Both the position numbers and the translations under genes were made by a program. The notes under the pieces were generated by a model, which saw only the letters and a program-made list of their open reading frames with translations, had not been told where the DNA came from and made no database searches. This document shows, in pieces, positions 1 to 5,572 of a stretch of DNA of 8,662 nucleotides (position 1 is the first letter of the stretch; the number at the start of each line of letters is the position of its first letter). The DNA comes from Modestobacter sp. GTDB lineage: Bacteria > Actinomycetota > Actinomycetes > Mycobacteriales > Geodermatophilaceae. The stretch lies in assembly GCA_025966175.1 (NCBI GenBank), contig JAOPVN010000542.1:1-8662 (forward strand), given 5' to 3'.

Positions 1-302
1 ACCCGGCGCAGTCCTCGTACACCGTGTCGGGCACGCAGGCCTCGCTGTCGATCCCGCAACTGGACCTCTGGTCCTACCGGAGTGCGGCCGACTGGCACCA
101 CGGGCTCACCGTGGAGACCCTCCCCCGGCCCGAGGGCGGCGCGCTGGCGCGGCAGCTGCGGCACTTCATCGCGGTCGCCCGCGCTGAGGTCGCCCCGATC
201 GTGAGCGTCGCGGACGCCGGGCTGTCGCTCGCCGCCGTCGAGGCGGTGAAGACCGCCGCCGAGACCGGCGCTCTGACCGCGGTCCGGCCCCTCGGCGGCT
301 GA
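1..302 (+). CDS. Gfo/Idh/MocA family oxidoreductase, C-terminal fragment
   Basis: This is the last ~100 codons of a gene that begins before the window; the open frame enters at base 3 and stops at TGA 300-302. The GTG at 24 is internal, because the frame is open and protein-like upstream of it. The tail contains a beta-strand-rich segment ending in LDLWSY, then ARQLRHFIAVARAEVAPIVSVADAGLSLAAVEA-type sequence and a final helix. This is the usual C-terminal layout of NAD(P)-dependent Gfo/Idh/MocA dehydrogenases, where the PIVSVADAGLSLAAVEA segment is highly characteristic. The nucleotide-binding domain is outside the window, so substrate cannot be judged. The gene converges on the hypothetical gene at 333-665. 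Family call is good; the specific reaction is unknown. Confidence 0.85.
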   Translation, partial: PAQSSYTVSGTQASLSIPQLDLWSYRSAADWHHGLTVETLPRPEGGALARQLRHFIAVARAEVAPIVSVADAGLSLAAVEAVKTAAETGALTAVRPLGG

Positions 303-332
303 GCGACCGCTGCTGCCGACGTCGTCCCGGGC

Positions 333-665
333 TCAGTAGGTCGGGCTGTCCGGCAGGGGCTCGTCCGCGGCCACCCGGTCCGACGCCCGAGCGCCGACGA
401 TCGACTGGGCGCCACCCGAGCCGGCCTTCGCCGGATCGGGGTTGCCCTGCGGCGGGACCACGTCCGCGCCCAGCACGACCTGTCCCTCGGTCATCTCCGG
501 GTCGTCGCGGACCTGCTCGACCGGCGCGCTGCCCGGCGCACCGGGGAGGCCGTGCACCTCGTCGATGCCGGTGCCCTGCTCGGCGACGCGGACGGCGTCG
601 GCCACATCCCGTCCGCTGCGGGCGTGGTCGGCGGGGTCGTCGTCCGGGTGGTTCTGCGTGGTCAC
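333..665 (-). CDS. Hypothetical acidic, disordered protein (110 aa)
   Basis: I do not recognise a domain. The start is GTG at 665, chosen because GGAGG lies 5 nt upstream (bases 671-675 on the plus strand, read in complement); the stop is TGA at 333-335. The protein is hydrophilic, rich in Asp, Glu, Pro, Gly and Ala, with no membrane segment, no cysteine and almost no hydrophobic core, so it is probably intrinsically disordered and cytoplasmic. It begins with MTTQNHPDDDPADHARSGRD and ends DEPLPDSPTY. Codon third positions follow the local GC bias, which supports a real gene. It is divergent from the DUF1003 gene at 821 across a 155-bp spacer. The overlapping plus-strand and other minus-strand frames look like shadows. 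Confidence 0.65.
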   Translation of the reverse strand: MTTQNHPDDDPADHARSGRDVADAVRVAEQGTGIDEVHGLPGAPGSAPVEQVRDDPEMTEGQVVLGADVVPPQGNPDPAKAGSGGAQSIVGARASDRVAADEPLPDSPTY

Positions 666-703
666 GCGGACCTCCGAGCACGTCGTCGGGCTGGGTGGGG
701 TGG

Positions 704-732
704 AGTCTGTCCCTCCCCGGCCGGTGCGACAA
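704..732 (-). promoter_or_regulatory. Possible promoter for the 110-aa hypothetical gene
   Basis: On the minus strand TTGTCG (complement of 727-732) is followed after 17 nt by CAGACT (complement of 704-709). The -35 half is good and the -10 half is a weak match. It would start transcription about 30 nt upstream of the GTG at 665. It is a guess from spacing and sequence only. No comparable pair was found facing the DUF1003 gene in the rest of the 666-820 divergent spacer. Confidence 0.25.
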
Positions 733-820
733 GACCGCGCGCCTCCGGCCTCCCAGCCACCGCGTCGAATCGTCGGGACGACGAGCGCGTGCCACCACCA
801 CCCCCACCGGGAGCAGACCG

Positions 821-1207
821 ATGACCACCGACGCCCACCCGGAGCACCCCGTCGTCGTCCGGACGCGGGAGAAGCGCGCCGCCGACGCCCAGCTGCGGGT
901 CGCCGACGCGATCACCGCGTTCGCCGGATCGATGACGTTCGTCTACCTGCACGTCGCCGTCTTCGCCGCCTGGATGCTGTTCGCGGAGTCCAGCCCGTGG
1001 CCGACGCTGACCCTGGTGGTGTCCTTGGAGGCGATCTTCCTGTCGACGTTCGTGATGATCGGGCAGAACCGTGCGGCGGTCTTCCAGCAGGCCAAGGCCG
1101 ACCACGACTTCGTCGAGCAGGAGCTGGAGCTGAAGACGAACACCGACCTGACCCGCGAGATCCACGTGCTCACCACGGAGCTGCACCGGCGGGCGTTCGG
1201 CGCCTGA
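821..1207 (+). CDS. DUF1003 family membrane protein (128 aa)
   Basis: A small integral membrane protein of the DUF1003 family; its function is not established. The start is ATG 821 because GGGAG lies at 809-813; the open frame extends to 695 but without a ribosome site. After a charged N-terminus (residues 1-30), FAGSMTFVYLHVAVFAAWML (~34-53) forms the first helix and LTLVVSLEAIFLSTFVMI (~63-80) the second, followed by GQNR. These are the signature blocks of the family. Residues ~85-128 are a charged, helical, probably coiled cytoplasmic tail. Length matches the short members of the family. It is divergent from the hypothetical gene on the left and convergent with the decayed regulator region on the right, with a gap of only 11 nt to the frame stopping at 1219. 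Confidence 0.9.
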   Translation: MTTDAHPEHPVVVRTREKRAADAQLRVADAITAFAGSMTFVYLHVAVFAAWMLFAESSPWPTLTLVVSLEAIFLSTFVMIGQNRAAVFQQAKADHDFVEQELELKTNTDLTREIHVLTTELHRRAFGA

Positions 1208-1218
1208 GCCGGGAGCGG

Positions 1219-1354
1219 TCAGGGGACCTCGGCCGTCAGCACGTCCGCGGGCAGGATCTCCGGAGCCGTGGCCAGCAACCGGTCGGCGTTCTGCAGGGGT
1301 CTCGGACCTGGCGGTCATCGTCACCACGGGCGCGACCGTGGGAACGGTGCTCAT
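1219..1354 (-). pseudogene. Frameshifted small ORF downstream of the WYL remnant
   Basis: ATG at 1354 (minus strand) has a good ribosome site: GAGAGGAA precedes it by about 7 nt. The first ~18 codons read MSTVPTVAPVVTMTARSE in one frame. The protein-like continuation, LQNADRLLATAPEILPADVL, ending TAEVP and a TGA at 1219-1221, is in another frame. The switch falls in a four-base C/G run at 1296-1299; removing one base would join both parts into a 44-aa peptide. The second frame has stops just upstream and no start of its own. The ATG overlaps a TGA in a third frame as ATGA (1351-1354), suggesting former coupling to the WYL gene. It may be a decayed gene or a sequencing error in the run. No family recognised. 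Confidence 0.5.
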
Positions 1355-1901
1355 GCCGGGTTCCTCTCGCCGTCTGCTGACCGCGATCGACGCTGGACCC
1401 GGAGGGCCGCTGGACCACTCCCCCAGCCGCTCGCGCAGCTCGTCGGGAGCGACGACGGTGAACTCCGCGCGCACCGCCCCCAGCACCAGTGCCGGCCAGT
1501 CGAGGACGTCGGTCTCCATCCGCACCCGGCAGCGTCCGGGACCGGCCTCGTGCACCCGGCACCACTGGCCGACGCGCTGCCGCACGACCGGCGCCGGGGC
1601 TGCGACCAGCGCCTCCACGGCGTAACCGGTGCGGAGCCGGTCGATGCCGGCCCGCACGAACGCAGCGGCGTCCTCGGCCGGCAGCTTCCGCGGCGCGAAC
1701 CGGGCGCCGTTGCCCCGCACGCCGGCCATCCGGTCGAGCCGGAAGCTGCGCCAGTCACCGCTGACGGGTCGCAGGCGATCAGGTACCAGCGCCGTCGCAG
1801 CGGCACCAGCCGGTGCGGCTCCACCAGCCGCTCCCCGGGCTCACCGGGTAGCCGAGCTCGCGCAGCCGCTCGACGTCACGCCGCAGGGTGCGGTCGGTCA
1901 T
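1351..1901 (-). pseudogene. Decayed YafY-type WYL-domain transcriptional regulator
   Basis: Pieces of one DeoR/YafY-like regulator lie in three frames. From ATG 1901 the first frame gives MTDRTLRRDVERLRELGYPV, the recognition-helix part of the HTH. It then shifts near 1835-1845 to ERLVEPHRLVPLRRRWYLIA, the core of the WYL domain, and shifts again at about 1756-1767 to DWRSFRLDRMAG and on through the C-terminal WYL region (DWPALVLGAVRAEFTVVAPD). Intact relatives are about 320 aa. Here the start of the HTH and roughly 140-170 residues between HTH and WYL core are gone. The C-terminal end is also unclear: a C run at 1420-1424 may mark another frameshift toward the TGA at 1351-1353. No ribosome site precedes ATG 1901. 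Deletion plus frameshifts argue for a true pseudogene; single-base shifts alone could be sequencing errors. Confidence 0.85.
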
Positions 1902-1909
1902 GACGTCAC

Positions 1910-1928
1910 GTCGGCACCCATTGCGGAC
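1910..1928. promoter_or_regulatory. Imperfect inverted repeat, candidate operator
   Basis: GTCGGCA-CCCAT-TGCGGAC forms an inverted repeat with 6 of 7 arm positions matching and a 5-nt centre. It sits immediately upstream of the remnant WYL start and 66 bp before the DinB gene, in the divergent spacer where an autoregulated WYL repressor would bind. A perfect TGACGTCA palindrome (1901-1908) lies next to it. Function is inferred from position and symmetry only. Confidence 0.35.
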
Positions 1929-1994
1929 AGGATCCGGGGCCGATCGGGCCCACCATCGTCGAGGACGGAGATCCGACGATGAGAGGGCGCGACG

Positions 1995-2510
1995 ATGACC
2001 ACCATGACGACGACCGGCGAGCGGGCCGACCTCCTCGAGGCGCTGGGCCAGCACCGCTGGTTCCTGACCCACACGGTGCAGGGGCTCAGCGACGACCAGG
2101 CCCGGCTCCGCCCGACCGCCAGCGAGCTGACCCTGGGCGGGCTCGTCAAGCACGTCGCGGCGACCGAACGGATGTGGATCGACTTCGTGCTGGGCGGTCC
2201 CGCGGCCTTCCCGGCGTACGACGAGTCGACGGCGGCCAGCTGGGCGGCGGAGTTCACCATGCTCCCCGAGGAGACCCTCGACGGGCTGCTGGCCGGGTAC
2301 GCCGACGTCGCCCGGCGCACCGACGACCTGGTGCTGAGCCTGCCGGACCTGGACGCCTCCCACCCGCTGCCCGAGGCGCCCTGGTTCACCGCCGGTGCCC
2401 GCCGCTCGGCGCGGCGGGTGTTCCTGCACGTGATCGCCGAGACCGCGCAGCACGCCGGTCACGCCGACATCCTGCGCGAGACGATCGACGGCCAGAAGAC
2501 GATGGGCTGA
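1995..2510 (+). CDS. DinB/DUF664 family protein
   Basis: A 171-aa four-helix-bundle protein of the DinB/DUF664 (YfiT-like) superfamily, usually metal-binding and, in some members, a thiol-dependent transferase; the substrate is unknown. ATG 1995 was chosen over 1979 or 2004 because GAGAGG at 1981-1986 is correctly spaced. Diagnostic features: LVKHVAATERMW around His53, and near the end AETAQHAGHADILRETIDG with His153 and His156, giving the expected metal-binding histidine set. The N-terminal helix (residues ~9-30) and the LRPTASELTLGGL block are also typical of actinobacterial members. No signal peptide, so cytoplasmic. It is divergent from the WYL pseudogene; such regulator/DinB pairs are common in actinobacteria, so the gene has probably lost its local regulator. 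The next small ORF follows directly in the same frame after the TGA. Confidence 0.9.
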   Translation: MTTMTTTGERADLLEALGQHRWFLTHTVQGLSDDQARLRPTASELTLGGLVKHVAATERMWIDFVLGGPAAFPAYDESTAASWAAEFTMLPEETLDGLLAGYADVARRTDDLVLSLPDLDASHPLPEAPWFTAGARRSARRVFLHVIAETAQHAGHADILRETIDGQKTMG

Positions 2511-2714
2511 GCCCGGCACGTCCCGCTGCGCCACCGCCGGACAGCGCCGTCGCGGTTCTGGCGGTGGTTCGCCGTCTTCTGCGCGGCAGTCGGCGCCGCC
2601 TCGGCGGTCGGCCACATCTGGCTCACGGCCGCGTGGTCGGCCCTGGGTGTGGTCACCGCCCTCCTGCTGGACCGGGACCGCCGCCGGCAGGCGGGGCGTC
2701 AGCCGAGGGCGTAA
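2511..2714 (+). CDS. Small membrane-protein-like ORF without a standard start codon
   Basis: Directly after the DinB TGA (2508-2510) and in the same frame, 67 sense codons run to TAA 2712-2714. The product looks real: basic RHVPLRHRRTAPSRFWRW, hydrophobic stretches FAVFCAAVGAASAVGHIW and LTAAWSALGVVTALLL, then a charged DRDRRRQAGRQPRA tail. This is a small two-pass (or one long) membrane protein layout. No ATG, GTG or TTG occurs in frame before the membrane region; the first is GTG 2649, which would leave only about 20 codons. Candidate starts are CTG 2526 or the rare GTC 2520. Alternatives: TGA readthrough as a DinB extension, or a gene whose start was lost. No annotated family recognised. 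It is the only gene-like content between DinB and the protease gene. Confidence 0.45.
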   Translation, partial: ARHVPLRHRRTAPSRFWRWFAVFCAAVGAASAVGHIWLTAAWSALGVVTALLLDRDRRRQAGRQPRA

Positions 2715-2738
2715 CCCGCACAGCCCCGGAGCTGCGGG
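2715..2738 (+). terminator. Possible hairpin terminator after the small ORF
   Basis: Immediately after TAA 2712-2714, CCCGCA (2715-2720) pairs with TGCGGG (2733-2738); an alternative bulged pairing CCCGC+AGC with GCT+GCGGG gives 8 bp. There is no T tract, so it would be a non-canonical GC-rich terminator of the type often seen in actinobacteria. It separates the DinB unit from the protease gene. Confidence 0.35.
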
Positions 2739-2747
2739 ATCCGGCGT

Positions 2748-2771
2748 TCACTGATTACGCGTAACGAGTGA
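2748..2771. promoter_or_regulatory. 24-bp interrupted palindrome upstream of the protease gene
   Basis: TCACT at 2748-2752 mirrors AGTGA at 2767-2771, and the centre TTACGCGTAA (2755-2764) is a perfect 10-bp palindrome; only two positions per arm fail to match. It ends 3 nt before the ribosome site AGGGGGT (2774-2780) and 13 nt before ATG 2785. It is strikingly AT-rich for this genome. This looks like a dimeric repressor operator over the transcription start or leader of the gene. No regulator gene adjoins it. Confidence 0.5.
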
Positions 2772-2784
2772 TCAGGGGGTCGCC

Positions 2785-3735
2785 ATGAGCCTGGCGGACG
2801 AGCACGACACCGAGCCGGCGCTGGACGCCTATTCGCGGGTGGTCACCACGGTCGCCGCGGAGATGGCGCCGCACGTTGCCGCGCTGGAGGTCAGCGGGCC
2901 GGGTGGTCGCGGCGGGGCGGGGTCGGGCGTCGTCGTCAGTGACGACGGGCTGCTGCTGACCAACGCCCACGTCGTGGCCCGCTCCACCGGCGGCCGCGCG
3001 GTGTTCGACGACGGCTCCGAGGCGCCGGTCGAGGTGGTCGGCGCCGACCCGCTGTCCGACCTGGCGGTGGTACGCGCCCGCGGGGTCACCCCACCACCGG
3101 CGACGCTCGGGGACGCCGCCACCCTGCGGGTCGGCCAGCTGGTGGTCGCGGTCGGCAACCCCTTCGGCCTGGCCGGGTCGGTGACCGCCGGCGTGGTCAG
3201 CGCGCTGGGCCGGTCGCTGCCGACCCGGGAGGGGCGGGCGGCACGGGTGGTGGAGGACGTCATCCAGACCGACGCCGCGCTGAACCCGGGCAACTCGGGC
3301 GGCGCCCTGGCCGACGCCCGCGGGCGGGTGGTCGGCATCAACACGGCGGTCGCCGGCTGGGGGCTGGGGCTGGCGGTGCCGATCAACGACACCAGCCGGC
3401 GGATCGTGGAGACGCTGCTGCGCGACGGGCGGGTGCGGCGGGCCTACCTGGGTCTGGTGAGCAGCCCGGTGCCGCTGCCCGCCGACCTGATCGCCCGCAC
3501 CGGCCAGCGGCGCGGGCTGCAGGTGCGCGACGTGATGGCCGGCTCCCCCGCCGACCGGGCCGGGCTCAAGGCCGGTGACCTGGTGCTCGAGGCCGGGCGG
3601 GCACCGGTGGCCTCGGCGCAGAGCCTGCAGCGGCTGCTGTTCGCCGAGGCGATCGGGCGGCCGCTGCCGGTGACCGTCGTCCGCCGTGGCGCGATGGTCG
3701 ACGTCATCACCGTCCCGAGCGAGCTCACCGGCTGA
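2785..3735 (+). CDS. HtrA/Deg-type trypsin-like serine protease with PDZ domain
   Basis: A 316-aa S1C-family protease. The catalytic triad is visible: His62 in LLLTNAHVVA, Asp92 in DPLSDLAVVR and Ser171 in NPGNSGGAL, with the family blocks VAVGNPFGLAGSVTAGVVSA and VIQTDAALNPGNSGG. After the protease domain (~20-205) a linker leads to one PDZ domain (~220-312) containing RGLQVRDVMAGSPADRAGLKAGDLVLEAG. ATG 2785 was chosen for the AGGGGGT at 2774-2780. There is no signal peptide or transmembrane anchor, unlike most actinobacterial HtrA proteins, so it is predicted to be cytoplasmic or exported by another route. Expected role: ATP-independent protein quality control, probably as a trimer. It is monocistronic by appearance, with its own upstream palindrome. 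Family call is very secure; the exact orthologue is not assigned. Confidence 0.93.
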   Translation: MSLADEHDTEPALDAYSRVVTTVAAEMAPHVAALEVSGPGGRGGAGSGVVVSDDGLLLTNAHVVARSTGGRAVFDDGSEAPVEVVGADPLSDLAVVRARGVTPPPATLGDAATLRVGQLVVAVGNPFGLAGSVTAGVVSALGRSLPTREGRAARVVEDVIQTDAALNPGNSGGALADARGRVVGINTAVAGWGLGLAVPINDTSRRIVETLLRDGRVRRAYLGLVSSPVPLPADLIARTGQRRGLQVRDVMAGSPADRAGLKAGDLVLEAGRAPVASAQSLQRLLFAEAIGRPLPVTVVRRGAMVDVITVPSELTG

Positions 3736-3783
3736 CGGCCGTCCGCGAGATCGGTCGACCTGCCGATGGCCTCCCGCCGCTGC

Positions 3784-3805
3784 CCCCGGTGGGATCGACC
3801 CGGGG
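3784..3805 (+). terminator. GC-rich hairpin after the protease gene
   Basis: CCCCGG (3784-3789) pairs with CCGGGG (3800-3805) across a 10-nt loop, 48 nt after the protease stop and upstream of the DsbA-like gene. No T tract follows. It may terminate the protease transcript, or act as leader structure for the next gene, because the right arm can also pair with 3817-3822. Confidence 0.3.
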
Positions 3806-3832
3806 AACTCGACGTCCCCCGGGGAGGGCACC

Positions 3833-4465
3833 GTGAGACTGCCGAGGTCGATGACCGCACTGCTCCTGCTGGCCCTGGCGCGGGCGGCGCCCGGGGGCGG
3901 CGGCGTCCCGGCCGCGCCACCCCGGGTCCCGGCGCACACCACGCCCGAAGGGGACGGTGTTCTGGTGAGCACGGGGCCGGTCCGGGTCGACGCGTACATC
4001 GACTTCCAGTGTCCGTTCTGCCGCGCCTTCGAGCTGTCCTCCGGCCCGGCGTTGCGGGCCATGGCCGCCGAGGGGGTGATCAACCTCGTCTTCCACCCGA
4101 TGGACTTCCTGGACGAGGCGTCCACGAACCACTACTCGTCGCGCGCCGCGTCCGCGTCGGGGTGCGCCTCCGACGCCGACCGGTTCAGCGAGTACGCCGA
4201 GGTGCTGTTCGCCAACCAGCCCCCGGAGGGCGGCCCAGGGCTGACCGACGATCAGCTGGTGGAACTGGGTGCCGAGGTGGGGCTGACCGAACCGACGTTC
4301 GCCCGCGCCGTGCCGCAGCACCCCTACGTGCCGTGGGCGGACTCCGTGACCCGGCGGGCGATGGCCCGCGGGGTCAGCGGCACCCCCACCACCCTGGTCG
4401 CGGGGGCGCCGGTGCCGGCCAACGCCCGGGCGATCGCGACGGCGGTCGCAGCCGTCGTGCGCTGA
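3833..4465 (+). CDS. Secreted DsbA-family thioredoxin-fold protein
   Basis: A 210-aa thioredoxin-fold protein of the DsbA/Thioredoxin_4 type that should make or shuffle disulfides outside the cytoplasm. The active site is FQCPFC with Cys60 and Cys63, followed by a helical insertion (~70-165), and the cis-proline loop GTPTT near residues 183-187, where the partner Thr-cisPro loop is expected. GTG 3833 was chosen because GGGGAGGG lies at 3821-3828; the frame is open to 3686 but that part overlaps the protease gene. The N-terminus MRLPRSMTALLLLALARAAP is a short signal peptide (positive charge, hydrophobic core). There is no lipobox cysteine, so it is either released or kept as an uncleaved anchor. 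Cys at about residue 111 is extra. Partner oxidase (VKOR or DsbB type) is not in the window. Confidence 0.9.
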   Translation: MRLPRSMTALLLLALARAAPGGGGVPAAPPRVPAHTTPEGDGVLVSTGPVRVDAYIDFQCPFCRAFELSSGPALRAMAAEGVINLVFHPMDFLDEASTNHYSSRAASASGCASDADRFSEYAEVLFANQPPEGGPGLTDDQLVELGAEVGLTEPTFARAVPQHPYVPWADSVTRRAMARGVSGTPTTLVAGAPVPANARAIATAVAAVVR

Positions 4466-4466
4466 G

Positions 4467-4491
4467 AGCCCCGTCCGGACGAGCCGGGGTC
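4467..4491. terminator. Weak hairpin between convergent genes
   Basis: CCCCG (4469-4473) can pair with CGGGG (4485-4489) just after the DsbA-like stop codon. The stem is only 5 bp and no T tract follows. The 190-bp convergent spacer 4466-4655 otherwise contains a perfect CCGACGTCGG palindrome (4637-4646) and a protein-like but startless frame ending at 4629, which I do not call. Confidence 0.25.
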
Positions 4492-4655
4492 CCGAGAGGA
4501 CGCCGCTGGACGCCGACACCCACTGCCGATCCGCGTGAGGAGCTCCGCGCCGTGGCGGAGGAGCGGCCCGGCTCCGGGAGAACGCGGACGACGGGAGGCC
4601 TGCGCCGGCGCCTGGGCGAGCACGGCTGAGCCCGCCCCGACGTCGGCTGCCCGGA

Positions 4656-4988
4656 TCAGGCCGCGGGAGCCGGACCGGTGTCGGCCGCTGCGTTCGCCCG
4701 GCGCAGCGCCTCCTTGGTGAACCGCCGCACGTACCCCGTCAGCCACGACTCGAAGGCGACCTGGTCGGTCATCACCAGGTTGAAGTGCGCCAGGTAGTCC
4801 GCCCGCGCTTCGGCGAGGAAGGCGTCCTCGCCGAAGGAGTCACTGCCCTCCGCCAGCGCGATCAGCCGGTTGGCGCCGTCGACCATCCGGAAGGCGGCCA
4901 GGATCGGGGTCTCGTCCAGGCTCACCGGCGCACTGCTCACCAGGTGGGTGACCACCTGGAACAGCTGCTGGTCCAGTTCCCCGCTCAT
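4656..4988 (-). CDS. DUF6092 family small protein, possible AlbB-like partner subunit
   Basis: A 110-aa, mostly helical protein that I place in DUF6092 from its overall pattern. Features: MSGELDQQLFQVVTHLVSSA (1-20), then FRMVDGANRLIALAE, a middle acidic region, and a basic C-terminal helix FTKEALRRANAAAD. No membrane segment, no cysteine. ATG at 4988 overlaps the TGA of the nitroreductase-like gene as ATGA (4985-4988), so the two are translationally coupled, as expected for subunits of one complex. Size, position and tight coupling resemble the small AlbB subunit of cyclodipeptide oxidase, which binds the nitroreductase-fold AlbA. That link is inference from architecture and general pattern, not a sequence comparison. 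It is the last gene of a three-gene leftward operon (racemase, nitroreductase, this gene). Confidence 0.75.
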   Translation of the reverse strand: MSGELDQQLFQVVTHLVSSAPVSLDETPILAAFRMVDGANRLIALAEGSDSFGEDAFLAEARADYLAHFNLVMTDQVAFESWLTGYVRRFTKEALRRANAAADTGPAPAA

Positions 4989-5572
4989 CCCTGACCCCCG
5001 CTCCCGAACATCGAGCCGAACCGGTTGTGGTGCCACGAGGTGCGGAAGCCCCGTGCGGGTGGCGACGGCGCCGCCGGGACGTAGCCGACCGCGACCGTCA
5101 CGTCCGCCCGCACGTGATCGGGCAGGTCCAGCAGCGCCTGCACGGCCGGCTGGCTCCAGCTGGTGACCGTGCAGGTGCCCAGCCCGAGCGTCTGCGCCAT
5201 CAGCGCGAGGTGGGCACAGGCCGCCCCGGCGTCGATCCAGGTGGCGGACTCGACACCGCGCCGTCCCATCACCTCGCGGGCGCGCACCGTGTCCGTGCAG
5301 TGCACGAGCATCGCCGGGGCGTTGCTGAGGAAGCCCGGCAGCACCTGACGAGCGGTCGCCATCAGCACCGGGTCGTCGACCACCACGATGTTCCGCACGC
5401 CCGAGCGGGCCTGCTGGGCACGGGTGGCCGCCCAGACCATCCGTTCCAGCAGCTCCCGCGGGACCGGCCGCTCGTCGAACTCGCGGTACATCCGGCGCCG
5501 GCGCATCGCGTCCTGGACGTCCAGGGCCAGCGGGGTCCCGATCCCGCTGTCGGCCTGCATCGACAGGCTCAC
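4985..5572 (-). CDS. Nitroreductase-fold flavoprotein, possible cyclodipeptide oxidase large subunit
   Basis: A 195-aa FMN-dependent protein of the nitroreductase superfamily. The N-terminal MRRRRMYREFDERPVPRELL (residues ~23-42) is the usual phosphate-binding Arg block and following strand. Then come WAATRAQQARSGVRNIVVVD, PGFLSNAPAMLVHCTD, and the glycine-rich LGLGTCTVTSWSQPAVQALL that normally closes the flavin site; the end is GYVPAAPSPP followed by a basic tail. GTG 5572 was preferred because it overlaps the racemase TGA (GTGA, 5569-5572); ATG 5560 is the alternative. Short length and an overlapping small downstream gene are the arrangement known for AlbA/AlbB cyclodipeptide oxidase, which introduces double bonds into diketopiperazines. 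Alternatives are an ordinary nitroreductase or a dehydrogenase for hydantoin-like rings. Superfamily call secure, substrate inferred. Confidence 0.85.
   Translation of the reverse strand: MSLSMQADSGIGTPLALDVQDAMRRRRMYREFDERPVPRELLERMVWAATRAQQARSGVRNIVVVDDPVLMATARQVLPGFLSNAPAMLVHCTDTVRAREVMGRRGVESATWIDAGAACAHLALMAQTLGLGTCTVTSWSQPAVQALLDLPDHVRADVTVAVGYVPAAPSPPARGFRTSWHHNRFGSMFGSGGQG

Noticed and set aside
695..820. N-terminal extension of the DUF1003 gene to 695
   Set aside because: No ribosome site at that GTG or ATG, non-family sequence, and ATG 821 has GGGAG properly spaced.
1268..1903. Plus-strand frames across the WYL region
   Set aside because: They are antisense to clear WYL-domain remnants and have no recognisable features.
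2755..4125. 456-codon minus-strand frame opposite the HtrA gene
   Set aside because: Composition is Gly/Arg/His/Gln-rich shadow sequence and the plus strand encodes a full protease with all catalytic residues.
4519..4629. Plus-strand frame reading DPREELRAVAEERPGSGRTR in the convergent spacer, ending TGA 4629
   Set aside because: It looks weakly protein-like but has no suitable start or ribosome site and only about 23 codons after the in-frame GTG; possibly a gene relic, not supported.
4637..4646. Perfect CCGACGTCGG palindrome between convergent genes
   Set aside because: It has no loop or T tract for a terminator and such 10-bp palindromes are frequent in GC-rich DNA.
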